Assembly (NCBI GenBank): GCA_963732355.1
Contig: CAVSZD010000006.1
Span: 744,001 to 808,000 of the forward strand
Length of the DNA stretch: 64,000 bases
Direction: 5' to 3'
Source of the DNA: JADKAV01 sp963732355
GTDB lineage: Bacteria; Actinomycetota; Actinomycetes; S36-B12; UBA10799
Below are positions 45,399 through 54,499 of the stretch, in pieces. Positions within the stretch are counted from its first letter, which is position 1. Every line of letters begins with the position of its first letter. Position numbers and translations under genes: made by a program. Below the pieces are notes generated by a model. The model was not told the DNA's origin. It ran no database searches and saw nothing but the letters and a program-made list of their open reading frames with translations.

Positions 45399-45490
45399 CT
45401 GTCCGGATTTGCAGGCTGATCATGGTTGCGTTGATCCTCTCGTGGGGGGCGAGCCGCGATCGAGCGGAGTGAGCCTGCAAATCCGGACAG
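45399..45490. repeat. 19-bp inverted repeat with 54-base loop between convergent genes
   Basis: CTGTCCGGATTTGCAGGCT (45399-45417) and AGCCTGCAAATCCGGACAG (45472-45490) are perfect complements. TGCGTTG in the loop (45427-45433) can also pair with CAACGCA just after the right arm (45491-45497), so two structures compete. It lies in the 194-bp gap between the dehydrogenase and the permease genes. It may be a bidirectional terminator or a small mobile repeat. Confidence 0.7.
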
Positions 45491-45528
45491 CAACGCACCT
45501 GGGGTGCGGGTGGCTGTGGGGGGAAGGG

Positions 45529-47055
45529 CTACTCCTCCGGCACCAGAACCGGGGTGTCCTTGTGCAGGGTCTGTCCGCGGAAGAAGCGAGGCGCCTTGAG
45601 TTGCCAGAGGAACATGAAGAGCACACCGATAAGCAACGAACCGATGCCCATCACGAAGACCCCGCCGACGCCCAGCAGCGTGGTGTAGCCGTATTCCGGA
45701 TCCAACATGTCCGCCGCGCTCTTGAAGAAGACCGCCGTCAACACGAGGCCACCCACCAGCGGGAAGAAGAACAGCACGAAGAAGTCCCGCACGCTCAGGA
45801 ATGCGTCCTTGCGGAAGTACCAGGCTGCGGCGAAAGCGGTGATTCCGTAGTAGAAGGCAATGGCCAGACCGATCGAAAGGATCGTGTCCTGCAGGATGTT
45901 GTCGCTGATGAGCTTGAAGCCGACGTAGAACGCGCTGCCGACGACACCCATCATCAGCGTCGAGAACGACGGCGCCTGGAAGCGGTTGACGTTCGCGAAG
46001 CGGTCCGGCAGGGCCTTGTACACAGCCATCGCCAGCGTCCCGCGCGCAGTGGGCATGATCGTGGTCTGCAAGGACGCGGCGGCGCTGATCAGCACCACGG
46101 CAAGCAGTACCGGCGCGCCCCAGGTGCCCAACAGCGGTTCGGCGACCACCGCGAAGATGTCGTCGGCGTTCTTCGGGCTACCCAGCCCGGATCGACCCGT
46201 TCCGGCGTACGCCACCATCGCCGCTGTGAAGAGCAAGTAGATGCCCAGCAGCAGGACCGTGCTGATCAGAGCGGCGCGACCAGGGGTTCGCTCCGAGTCC
46301 TTGGTCTCCTCATTGATCGCCAACACCGTGTCCCAGCCCCAGTAGATGAAGACCGCCAACAGGATGCCTTGCACGAAGGCCTCGAAATCGCCGATGGCAA
46401 AGGGGTTCAGCCAGGTCTTCGCGGGTTCCTTTGCGCCTTCCATCCCTGTGCCGTTGAACACGGCCACCAGGGCGAGGACCGCCACGACGATCAGAACCAC
46501 GAACTGCAGGCCGACAAGGAAATACTGCATGCGCGCGCTGCCTTCGATGCCTCGGTAGTTGACCCACGTCATGGCTGCCACGAAGACCAGCGCGATGGCC
46601 ATCACGAGCAACTTGTTGTCCAGCAGAGGGTCGGGATCGGCGCCGGTGATCTGTGCCCAGAGTTGCACTGAGTAGATGCCGACAATGTCGGCGGCGTTGG
46701 CCACGAAGATGATCCCGGATACCGCCAGCCCCCAGCCGCCGATCCACCCGACGTGGGGGCCAAAGGCTTTGGTGGCCCACGTAAACGTCGTCCCACAGTC
46801 CGGGATCACGCGGTTCAGTTCGCGATAGGCGAGCGCGACCATCGCCATGGGGATGAACGCCACCCACATCACCGCCAACGACTGGTTGCCGACCGCCAGG
46901 GCCAGCCAGCCGATCGTCGCAGCCAGCGAGAAGGCCGGGGCGGTGGATGCGAGTCCGATCACAACTGAACTGGTCAGCCCGACCGCGTCGGACTCGAGGC
47001 CCTTCTGCTTGTAGTCGTCGATCTGCGGTTCGAACTCTTCAGGCACGTCAGCCAC
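45529..47055 (-). CDS. APC family amino acid/polyamine permease
   Basis: The 508-residue protein has about twelve helices. LTSSVVIGLASTAPAFSLAA and ELNRVIPDCGTTFTWATKAF are the APC-superfamily first-helix and substrate-site motifs. The context (putrescine to succinate genes on both sides) suggests uptake of putrescine, GABA or a related amine. It is divergent from the saccharopine dehydrogenase-like gene, with inverted repeats in the gap. It starts with GTG 47055. The C-terminal tail is short and charged (HKDTPVLVPEE). Confidence 0.88.
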   Translation of the reverse strand: MADVPEEFEPQIDDYKQKGLESDAVGLTSSVVIGLASTAPAFSLAATIGWLALAVGNQSLAVMWVAFIPMAMVALAYRELNRVIPDCGTTFTWATKAFGPHVGWIGGWGLAVSGIIFVANAADIVGIYSVQLWAQITGADPDPLLDNKLLVMAIALVFVAAMTWVNYRGIEGSARMQYFLVGLQFVVLIVVAVLALVAVFNGTGMEGAKEPAKTWLNPFAIGDFEAFVQGILLAVFIYWGWDTVLAINEETKDSERTPGRAALISTVLLLGIYLLFTAAMVAYAGTGRSGLGSPKNADDIFAVVAEPLLGTWGAPVLLAVVLISAAASLQTTIMPTARGTLAMAVYKALPDRFANVNRFQAPSFSTLMMGVVGSAFYVGFKLISDNILQDTILSIGLAIAFYYGITAFAAAWYFRKDAFLSVRDFFVLFFFPLVGGLVLTAVFFKSAADMLDPEYGYTTLLGVGGVFVMGIGSLLIGVLFMFLWQLKAPRFFRGQTLHKDTPVLVPEE

Positions 47056-47070
47056 CTACGATTTCGTGAG

Positions 47071-47104
47071 CGTATTGCGTCGAACGATACGGAAACCGTA
47101 CCCT
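47071..47104. promoter_or_regulatory. Inverted repeats in the permease/dehydrogenase gap
   Basis: CGTAT (47071-47075) pairs with ATACG (47087-47091), and TACGG (47088-47092) pairs with CCGTA (47096-47100). TACCCT (47099-47104) fits a -10 box for the + strand gene. The 89-bp divergent gap is a natural site for the cluster's Lrp regulator. Confidence 0.35.
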
Positions 47105-47144
47105 GATCAGAGCGGCTGTTCGCCGCTGACTGTCAAGGAGATCA

Positions 47145-48362
47145 ATGCGTATCCTCATCATCGGCGCCGGTGGTGTCGGCTCTTCCGCCGCGCTCATCGC
47201 CGCTCGCCGCGACTTCTATGAACACATCGTCATCGCGGACTACGACGCCGCGCGGGCCCAGGCTCTGGCCGACCGTATCGGCGACCCGCGCTTCAGCGCC
47301 ATCGAGATCGACGCCTCCGATGCCCAAGCAGTCGCCCAGGCCTGCCGGCAACACCAGATCACGCATGTCCTCAACGTGGTCGACCCCCGCTTCGTGATGA
47401 GCATCTTCGAAGGTGCTTTCCTGGCGGGCGCCGACTACCTCGACACCGCCATGAGCCTGTCGAGCAAACACCCTGAGAAGCCGTATGAACTGACCGGCGT
47501 CAAACTCGGCGACGACCAGTTCGCCTTTGCCAAGACGTGGGAGGACAACGACCGGCTCGCGCTGGTCGGGATCGGTGTGGAACCGGGGTTGGCCGACGTC
47601 TTCGCGCGCTACGCAGCCGACCACCTGTTCAGCGAGATCGACGAGCTCGGTGTGCGAGATGCCTCCGACATCGTGGTCCACGGCTATGAGTTCGCGCCGT
47701 CCTTCTCCATCTGGACCGTGATCGAGGAGTGTCTGAACCCGCCGGTGATCTGGGAGAAGGACAAGGGCTGGTACACGACCGAACCATTCAGCGGTGCTGA
47801 GGTCTTCGACTTCCCCGAGGGCATCGGTCCGGTCGAGTGCGTGAACGTGGAGCACGAAGAGGTGCTACTGATGCCGCGTTGGGTGGACGCCAAGCGGGTG
47901 ACCTTCAAGTTCGGCCTCGGAGACGAGTTCATCGACGTGCTGAAGACGCTTCGCAAACTCGGTCTGGATCGCACCGAGAAGGTCAAGGTCCACAACCATG
48001 AGGTCAGCCCCCGCGACGTTGTCGCCGCTGTGCTGCCCGACCCACTCACGCTCGGCGACAACATGACCGGCAAGACCTGCGCCGGGTTGTACGTCACGGG
48101 TACCGGAAAGGATGGTCAACCTCGGGCCGTTTACCTGTACCACGTGAGCGACAACGAGTGGACGATGAGGGAGTACGGCGCCCAAGCCGTCGTGTGGCAG
48201 ACCGCGATGAACCCCGTGGTCGCTCTGGAGTTGCTGGCCTCGGGTGCATGGTCCGGTGCTGGCGTTCTGGGCCCGGAGGCGTTGCCGAGCGAACCGTTCC
48301 TTGATCTGCTCAAGGACGGGTATGGACAGGAATGGAAGATGGAAGAGCGGACACCGTCATGA
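47145..48362 (+). CDS. Saccharopine dehydrogenase-like protein in the polyamine cluster
   Basis: AAGGAG (47135-47140) precedes ATG 47145. The 405-residue protein starts with a Rossmann motif MRILIIGAGGVGSSAALIAA and has VLNVVDPRFVMSIFEGAFLA, GVEPGLADVFARYA and VYLYHVSDNEWTMREYGAQA. These fit the saccharopine/carboxynorspermidine dehydrogenase superfamily. Its role in putrescine breakdown is not obvious. It may reductively process an aminobutanal adduct or make or break a carboxy-polyamine. The stop overlaps the next ATG (ATGA), so it is coupled to gabT. Confidence 0.8.
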   Translation: MRILIIGAGGVGSSAALIAARRDFYEHIVIADYDAARAQALADRIGDPRFSAIEIDASDAQAVAQACRQHQITHVLNVVDPRFVMSIFEGAFLAGADYLDTAMSLSSKHPEKPYELTGVKLGDDQFAFAKTWEDNDRLALVGIGVEPGLADVFARYAADHLFSEIDELGVRDASDIVVHGYEFAPSFSIWTVIEECLNPPVIWEKDKGWYTTEPFSGAEVFDFPEGIGPVECVNVEHEEVLLMPRWVDAKRVTFKFGLGDEFIDVLKTLRKLGLDRTEKVKVHNHEVSPRDVVAAVLPDPLTLGDNMTGKTCAGLYVTGTGKDGQPRAVYLYHVSDNEWTMREYGAQAVVWQTAMNPVVALELLASGAWSGAGVLGPEALPSEPFLDLLKDGYGQEWKMEERTPS

Positions 48363-49703
48363 GCGAAACATTCGGCCCCGACCTCCCGCAGGAGCGCAAG
48401 GTCCTCACCGAAATCCCCGGACCCAATTCATTGGCTCTGGCCGAACGCCGCAAGGCGGCCGTTTCCGCCGCGTTGGGCGCGGCTGTACCCGTCTACGCAG
48501 ACAGGGCCGGCGGTGGCGTGATTGTGGACGTGGACGGCAACTCCTTCATCGACCTCGGTGCCGGTATTGCCGTGGTCAATGTGGGCAACAGCGCGCCGAA
48601 GGTCGTCGAGGAGATCGCCGAGCAGGCGCACAAGCTGACGCACACGTGCTTCATGGTGTCCGGCTACGAGCCTTACATCGAGGTCTGCGAGCAGTTGAAC
48701 GCACTGACCCCCGGCGACCATGACAAGCACTCAGCCCTGTTCAACTCCGGGGCCGAGGCCGTGGAGAACGCGATCAAGGTGGCGCGTGCTTACACGGGCA
48801 GGGACGCAGTTGTCGCGGTCGAGCACGCCTATCACGGCCGCACGAACCTGACCATGGCTCTTACCGCGAAGAGCATGCCGTACAAGCACTCGTTCGGGCC
48901 GTTCGCCTCCGAGGTGTACCGAGTCCCGACGTCCTACCCCCTGCGCGACGAGTTGAAGGGCCAGGACGCCGCTGCTCGCGCGATCTCGCGGATCGAAGCC
49001 GAGATAGGGGCGAGCAATCTCGCCGCGGTGATCATCGAGCCGATCCAGGGGGAGGGCGGTTTCATCGTCCCTGCCGAAGGTTTCCTCACCGCGCTCTCTC
49101 AATGGTGCACGGACAACGGTGTCGTGTTCATCGCGGATGAGATCCAGACAGGGTTCTGCCGAACAGGCGAGTGGTTCGCCTGTGATCACGAGGGTGTGGT
49201 CCCGGATCTGATGACCACCGCGAAGGGGATCGCTGGCGGGATGCCACTGGCGGCCGTGACCGGGCGGGCCGAGATCATGGACAGCGTCCACGTCGGGGGT
49301 CTGGGCGGGACGTATGGGGGAAATCCCGTCGCATGTGCCGCAGCCATCGGGGCGATTGCCACCATGCGGGAGCAGGATCTCGCAGCCCGCGCCCGCCAGC
49401 TCGGCGACGGTCATGCGCGAGAAACTCGATGCACTCGCCGCCAAGTACGACGTGATCGCCGAAGTCCGGGGCCGCGGCGCGATGGTGGCCATCGAGTTCG
49501 CCGAACCGGGGACGCTCAAGCCGTTGCCCGAACTGCCCAAGGCACTGGCCGCACGCTGCACGCAGGCGGGCGTCATCATCCTGACCGCGGGCACTTACGG
49601 CAACGTCATCAGGCTGTTGCCGCCGCTGGTGATCAGTGACGAACTGCTTGCTGAGGGTCTGGATGTCCTGGCCGAGGCACTGGCTGCCGAGGTGGGCGCA
49701 TGA
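48359..49703 (+). CDS. gabT: 4-aminobutyrate aminotransferase, one frameshift
   Basis: ATG 48359 overlaps the previous stop. The enzyme moves the amino group of GABA to 2-oxoglutarate, giving succinate semialdehyde. LFNSGAEAVENAIKVARAYT, VIIEPIQGEGGFIVPAEGFL, FIADEIQTGFCRTG and the PLP Lys in TTAKGIAGGMPLAAVTGR are all present. Near 49408 one extra base in GACGGTC breaks the frame. The other frame continues VMREKLDALAAKYDVIAEVR to the stop at 49703. The rebuilt protein has about 448 residues. It sits in an otherwise intact operon, so an assembly error is likely. The stop overlaps the next start. Confidence 0.9.
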
Positions 49704-51142
49704 GTGAGGTCATCCCCTTCTGGGTTGCGGGTAAGCCGCGTACCGGGTCGGTCGTGCACGAGGTGCACAGCCCCTATGACGGTCACCTTGTAGGCCGCCA
49801 CGCCGAGCCCACACCCGGTGATGTCGACGAGGCTGTACAGGCCGCGGTCGATGTGCAGCCGGCGGCTCTGGCCACCACCGCCGCGCAGCGCGCGGATGCG
49901 CTGATGCACGTCTCGCAGCAGATCACCGCCCGTTCGGAGGAGATAGCGCAGCTCATCACAGCCGAGAACGGTAAGCCACTGATGTGGTCGCGCATCGAGG
50001 TGACGCGCGGTGCATCGACGTTTCGGTGGGCGGCCGAAGAGGCACGCCGGTGGTCCGGAGAGTTACAGCGTCTGGACACGGATCCCAGCGCCGCAGGACG
50101 CATGGGCATCATCCGGCGCTTCCCGAACGGGCCCGTCCTGGGCATTGCGCCATTCAACTTCCCGCTGAACCTGGTGGCTCACAAGGTCGCGCCGGCTCTC
50201 GCGGTTGGTGCCCCGATCATTGTGAAGCCCGCCCCCGCCACGCCGCTGACCGCGCTGGTGCTTGGGGAACTACTGGCCGAGACGGACCTGCCCGCAGGCA
50301 TGTGGTCGGTATTGCCGTTGGCCAACGAGCAGACCGCGGCGCTGGTCGCCGACCCGCGGCTTCCAGTCGTGTCGTTCACGGGGTCGGAGACCGTGGGTTA
50401 CCACATCCAGTCCGGCCAGCCGACCAAACACGTGGTTCTGGAACTAGGCGGGAACGCGGCTGCGGTGGTGCTCGCAGACTGGTCCAGTGACGCCGACCTC
50501 GAGTGGGCCGCCAGCCGGATCGCCACCTTCGGCAACTACCAGGCCGGACAGTCGTGTGTGTCCGTTCAGCGGGTCCTCGTGGACAGCAGCGTGTACGACC
50601 GCTTCGTGCCGCTTCTGGTCGACAAGATGAACGCACTCACGACGGGTGCGCCGACCGAGGACGGCGTTCAGGTCGGTCCGGTGATCAACGCCGCCGCCGC
50701 CGAGCGCATCCAGACCTGGATCGACGACGCGGTCGCATCGGGTGCCCGGCTGCTCGCGGGGGGCTCCCGCGAGGGCACGACCATCGCCCCCACCCTGCTG
50801 GTCGATGCCCCGGCTGAGGCCAAGGTCTCCTGTGAGGAGGTGTTCGGGCCGGTGATGACGCTGTCGCGGTTCACCGGCACGGACGAGGCACTTGCAGCGG
50901 TCAACGACTCGCGTTTCGGGCTGCAGGCCGGGTTGTTCACCCACGACCTGCAGATCGCCTTCCGGGCCCATCGCGAACTGCTGGTCGGCGGTCTGGTCAT
51001 CGGCGACGTGCCGTCATTCCGGGCCGACCAGATGCCCTACGGCGGCATAAAGGCTTCGGGGCTGGGTCGGGAGGGCCTGCGGGCCGCGATGACGGACCTG
51101 ACCCACGACCGGGTGATGGTGCTGACGGGGTTGGATCTGTAG
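49700..51142 (+). CDS. Aldehyde dehydrogenase, probable succinate-semialdehyde dehydrogenase
   Basis: ATG 49700 overlaps the gabT stop (ATGA). The 480-residue protein has GIAPFNFPLNLVAHKVAPAL, the NAD-site SFTGSETVG, the catalytic Glu in VVLELGGNAAAV and Cys in YQAGQSCVSVQR. Coupling to gabT makes succinate semialdehyde the likely substrate, giving succinate for the TCA cycle. The sequence is nearer the general aldehyde dehydrogenase (acyl-phosphonate/lactaldehyde) branch than classical GabD, so the substrate is inferred mainly from position. Confidence 0.85.
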   Translation: MSEVIPFWVAGKPRTGSVVHEVHSPYDGHLVGRHAEPTPGDVDEAVQAAVDVQPAALATTAAQRADALMHVSQQITARSEEIAQLITAENGKPLMWSRIEVTRGASTFRWAAEEARRWSGELQRLDTDPSAAGRMGIIRRFPNGPVLGIAPFNFPLNLVAHKVAPALAVGAPIIVKPAPATPLTALVLGELLAETDLPAGMWSVLPLANEQTAALVADPRLPVVSFTGSETVGYHIQSGQPTKHVVLELGGNAAAVVLADWSSDADLEWAASRIATFGNYQAGQSCVSVQRVLVDSSVYDRFVPLLVDKMNALTTGAPTEDGVQVGPVINAAAAERIQTWIDDAVASGARLLAGGSREGTTIAPTLLVDAPAEAKVSCEEVFGPVMTLSRFTGTDEALAAVNDSRFGLQAGLFTHDLQIAFRAHRELLVGGLVIGDVPSFRADQMPYGGIKASGLGREGLRAAMTDLTHDRVMVLTGLDL

Positions 51143-51153
51143 CCTCGCCGTCG

Positions 51154-51270
51154 GTTGTGGCGTTGTTAGCGCTGGCGCGGTTCGGTTGTCGCGTCGTTGC
51201 GGTTTCCGCGGGTCCGAAACTCGCAACAACGCAACACTCCTGCTCGTGATTAGGTAACAACGCAACAAAC
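51154..51270. repeat. Nested inverted repeats of a GTTGCGTTGTT motif
   Basis: The motif occurs twice directly (51154-51168 and 51185-51206) and twice inverted (51216-51235 and 51255-51270). The inner pair is centred on GCGGGTC with ends GGTTTC and GAAAC. Arms carry a few mismatches. The element fills the first half of the 280-bp gap between the dehydrogenase and the lipid kinase genes. It could form a long hairpin. Confidence 0.65.
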
Positions 51271-51422
51271 TGCGGCGGTCCGCCAAGCGGCCAGGCATGA
51301 GGTGGGAGCCCGACGCCCCGACCCAGCGGACACGCCCTGAAAGCAACCACCCTCCCACCCTCTGCGGGTGATGCTGTGGCAACCTTCGGCAAGGAACGCT
51401 GGGCTTGGATGAAGGAGCTGTC

Positions 51423-52775
51423 ATGAACGCGACAACACGACCGTCGTCCCGCCGACGCGCGCTTGCCATTCTGGCGTTAGTAGCGCTGTTGGTCGGCGTG
51501 GTGCTGGTGGTCCTGCTCTTGCTGCGGCAGCCCACGCTGCTCGTCGGCGGCATTGTGGGTCTGGCGCTGGCGGGCGCAGGTGGTTGGTGGCTGGCAACTG
51601 AACAGAACCCGCGCCGTGCCATCGGGGTAGCCGGCCTGGTGCTAGGGCTGGTGGTCATCGGCTGGGCCGTGCTTCAGGCGTTCTCGGACAGTGCCGGCGG
51701 CTGGTGGCGGCTGGCCGTGGTGGTGGGCACATTGGCCGTCGCGGTAGGGGCGGCCCGGGCGGCCCTTGTCCGCGACCTGCACGATATCGACGCGCTGCGG
51801 GCGGGACGGGTCCGCCCCGAACATCCGGTGCTGATCTGCAATCCGAAGTCCGGCGGCGGGAAGGTCGAGAAGTTCGGCTTGATCCAGATGGCCGAGGAGA
51901 TGGGCGTCGAGGTGGTGCTTCTGGAGAAGGGCCTGGACCTCGCCCAGCTTGCTCGCGACGCGATCGCGCGTGGCGCCGACTGCCTGGGAATGGCCGGCGG
52001 CGACGGTTCGCAGGCCCTCGTAGCATCCATCGCGATCGAGCACGACATCCCGTTCGTCTGCATCAGCGCCGGTACCCGCAACCACTTCGCGCTGGACCTC
52101 GGCTTCGACCGCGACGACCCGCGCAAGGGCATGGTGGCGCTGCGCGACGGCGTCCCGCGCCGGGTCGACTACGCCACAGTCGGTGACCGGCTGTTCGTGA
52201 ACAACGTGTCCCTGGGCGTCTACGCGACGATCGTTCAGGAGGACGACTACCGCGATGCCAAGAAGGAGACCACCCAGAGCAAACTCCCCGAACTGCTGGG
52301 GCGTCAGGCGGAACCCTTCGATCTGCAGTTCACCGACCCGGACGGGCGTGAGGTCGACGGCGCCTTCCTGGTGATGGTGTCCAACAACCCCTATGTCCTG
52401 GGTCCGTCCTTTGACATCTCCCAGCGCCGGGCGATGGACACCGGCCAGCTCGGGGTCCTGGCAGTTACCGCATCCTCCGGAGCCGAGGCCGCGAAACTGG
52501 TCGCAAGGGCCACGCTCGGCCTGGGCAAGCGGGACCCGAACCTGTTCGTGTTCGACGCCGAATCGTTCGAGGTGAGGTCGAAGTCCGGCCGTGCTTTGGC
52601 CGGCGTCGATGGCGAGGCGCTGGACCTGGCCACGCCTCTTGAGTTCCGGATCCATCGCGCGGGCTTGCAGCTGCTGGTGCCCGCGGACACGGTCCAGACC
52701 GCGGAGAAGCGCCGTGCCCGTGGCGTCAGCGTCAGGGCGCTCGTGGACGTGGCGGCAGGGAAGCCCGCGCGGTGA
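51423..52775 (+). CDS. Diacylglycerol kinase-like protein with N-terminal helices
   Basis: AAGGAG precedes ATG 51423 at 6 nt. The 450-residue protein has three to four helices (about 17-110) and a DAGK catalytic domain with NPKSGGGKVEKFGL, the MAGGDGSQALVASIA motif and ISAGTRNHFALDLGF. The GGDG motif is the nucleotide loop of the family. Substrates are diacylglycerol, sphingosine-like lipids or other polyprenyl/lipid alcohols. The stop overlaps the SulP start (GTGA). It acts at the membrane. Confidence 0.88.
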   Translation: MNATTRPSSRRRALAILALVALLVGVVLVVLLLLRQPTLLVGGIVGLALAGAGGWWLATEQNPRRAIGVAGLVLGLVVIGWAVLQAFSDSAGGWWRLAVVVGTLAVAVGAARAALVRDLHDIDALRAGRVRPEHPVLICNPKSGGGKVEKFGLIQMAEEMGVEVVLLEKGLDLAQLARDAIARGADCLGMAGGDGSQALVASIAIEHDIPFVCISAGTRNHFALDLGFDRDDPRKGMVALRDGVPRRVDYATVGDRLFVNNVSLGVYATIVQEDDYRDAKKETTQSKLPELLGRQAEPFDLQFTDPDGREVDGAFLVMVSNNPYVLGPSFDISQRRAMDTGQLGVLAVTASSGAEAAKLVARATLGLGKRDPNLFVFDAESFEVRSKSGRALAGVDGEALDLATPLEFRIHRAGLQLLVPADTVQTAEKRRARGVSVRALVDVAAGKPAR

Positions 52776-54499
52776 GCACTGGCGTCGTCCGGTGGGTCCC
52801 TGGCATCACCGCGGTTCGCACCTACGAACGCAGTTGGCTGCCCCGGGATGTGATGACCGGGCTGGTGCTATCGGCGCTGCTGGTTCCGCAGGGAATGGCG
52901 TATGCCGAACTGGCGGGTCTGCCCGCCGTGACGGGGCTCTACACGTCAATCCTGTGCCTCATCGGCTATGCGATATTCGGACCGTCGCGGGTGCTCGTGC
53001 TCGGCCCGGACTCCTCGCTCGGGCCAATGATCGCGGCGACCATCCTGCCGCTGGCCGGGGCAGGTGGCGATCCCGCACGGGCTGTCGCCCTCGCCTCGCT
53101 GCTGGCGATCTTCACCGGGTTGATCATGGTGGCTGCCGGGGTCGGCAAACTCGGTTTTGTCGCCGACCTGCTGTCAAAGCCGACGATCTTGGGCTACATG
53201 AACGGCCTGGCCCTGACGATCGTGGTGGGCCAGTTGCCCAAACTGCTGGGCTTCTCCGTGGACGCCGACGGCTTCCTGGGCGAGTTGTTCGGCTTCTTCG
53301 CCGGCATCGCGGACGGTGAGGTGGTTCCCGCAGCAGCCGCCATCGGTCTGGCGAGCCTGGCTGTCATCTTCGTGCTCGGACGCTGGCTGCCCAAGATCCC
53401 AGCGGTACTGGTCGCGGTCATCTTCGCGATGGTGGTCTCGATAGCTGCTGACCTCGAGAGCCGGGGAGTCAAACTGGTCGGGGTCCTTCCCCAGGGACTG
53501 CCGCAGCTGACCTGGCCGGCCGTCGGGTTCTCGGATCTCTTACCCCTCTTCGCGGGCGCCCTGGGCATCGCCCTGGTCGCCCTCACCGACACGATCTCCA
53601 CAGCAACTTCGTTCGCGGAACGCCGCGGTGAACTCGTCGACGGTGACAAGGAGATGATCGGGATCGGCGCGTCCAATATCGCTGCCGGACTGTTCCAAGG
53701 CTTCCCCGTGAGCACTAGCGGCTCGCGCACTGCCGTAGCCGATCAGGCCGGCGGGAAGACCCAACTGACAGGGCTGGTCGGCGCCGGTGTCATCGCGGTC
53801 ATGTTGCTTGCCGTACCTGGGCTCTTCGCCGCATTGCCACAGGCGACGCTGGGAGCGGTGGTCGTCATGGCTGCGATCTCCCTGGCCGACATCCCCGCGA
53901 CCCGGAGGTTGTGGCACCAGCGCAAGACCGACTTTGTCCTGTCCATCACTGCCTTCCTAGGGGTGACGCTGCTCGGAGTGCTGCCGGGTATCGCCGTGGC
54001 CGTGATGCTGTCTGTGGCCAATGTGTTCCGCAGGGCGTGGCGGCCATACCAGGCTGAGCTCGGCAAGGTTCCCGGCATGCGCGGTCTTCATGACACGAAG
54101 CGCTTCGACACGTACTCTTTGCTGCCGTCCGCGGCCATCCTTCGTTTCGACGCACCGTTGATCTTCGCCAACTCCGGCACGTTCCGGGAGTCGGTCCGCG
54201 CTGCGGCTAAACGTCTGCCGGAAGGCGGCTGGGTGATCATCGCGGCGGAGCCGATCACAGACGTGGACACGACCGCATGCGACATGATCGACGACCTGGT
54301 TGCCGACCTTGATCGCGCTGGGAAGCGTCTGGTCCTGGCCGAACTGAAGGACCCCGTTCGTGCCAAACTCGACGCCTATGGGCTCGAACCTGACATCCCG
54401 GAGGACCGCTTCTACCCGACCCTGAACGAAGCGGTGCGGGCGTGTCGAGACGCCACTGGCAGCCAGTGGCAGACCCAGCTGAAAGAAGGAACCGTATGA
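52772..54499 (+). CDS. SulP family anion transporter with STAS domain
   Basis: The 575-residue protein has SulP signatures PQGMAYAELAGLPAVTGLYT and AFFQGFPVSTSGSRTAVADQ-like FQGFPVSTSGSRTAV, about twelve helices and a C-terminal STAS domain (about 430-560, LRFDAPLIFANSGTFRESV). Bacterial SulP proteins carry sulfate, bicarbonate or dicarboxylates. The sulfate-activation genes are 25 kb away. It is coupled to the lipid kinase upstream and the DUF2252 gene downstream (ATGA). The substrate is open. Confidence 0.92.
   Translation: MSTGVVRWVPGITAVRTYERSWLPRDVMTGLVLSALLVPQGMAYAELAGLPAVTGLYTSILCLIGYAIFGPSRVLVLGPDSSLGPMIAATILPLAGAGGDPARAVALASLLAIFTGLIMVAAGVGKLGFVADLLSKPTILGYMNGLALTIVVGQLPKLLGFSVDADGFLGELFGFFAGIADGEVVPAAAAIGLASLAVIFVLGRWLPKIPAVLVAVIFAMVVSIAADLESRGVKLVGVLPQGLPQLTWPAVGFSDLLPLFAGALGIALVALTDTISTATSFAERRGELVDGDKEMIGIGASNIAAGLFQGFPVSTSGSRTAVADQAGGKTQLTGLVGAGVIAVMLLAVPGLFAALPQATLGAVVVMAAISLADIPATRRLWHQRKTDFVLSITAFLGVTLLGVLPGIAVAVMLSVANVFRRAWRPYQAELGKVPGMRGLHDTKRFDTYSLLPSAAILRFDAPLIFANSGTFRESVRAAAKRLPEGGWVIIAAEPITDVDTTACDMIDDLVADLDRAGKRLVLAELKDPVRAKLDAYGLEPDIPEDRFYPTLNEAVRACRDATGSQWQTQLKEGTV

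Noticed and set aside
45094..46671. 525-codon + strand frame
   Set aside because: It runs antisense to the APC permease and through the end of the dehydrogenase gene, with Arg/His/Gln-rich composition and no motif.
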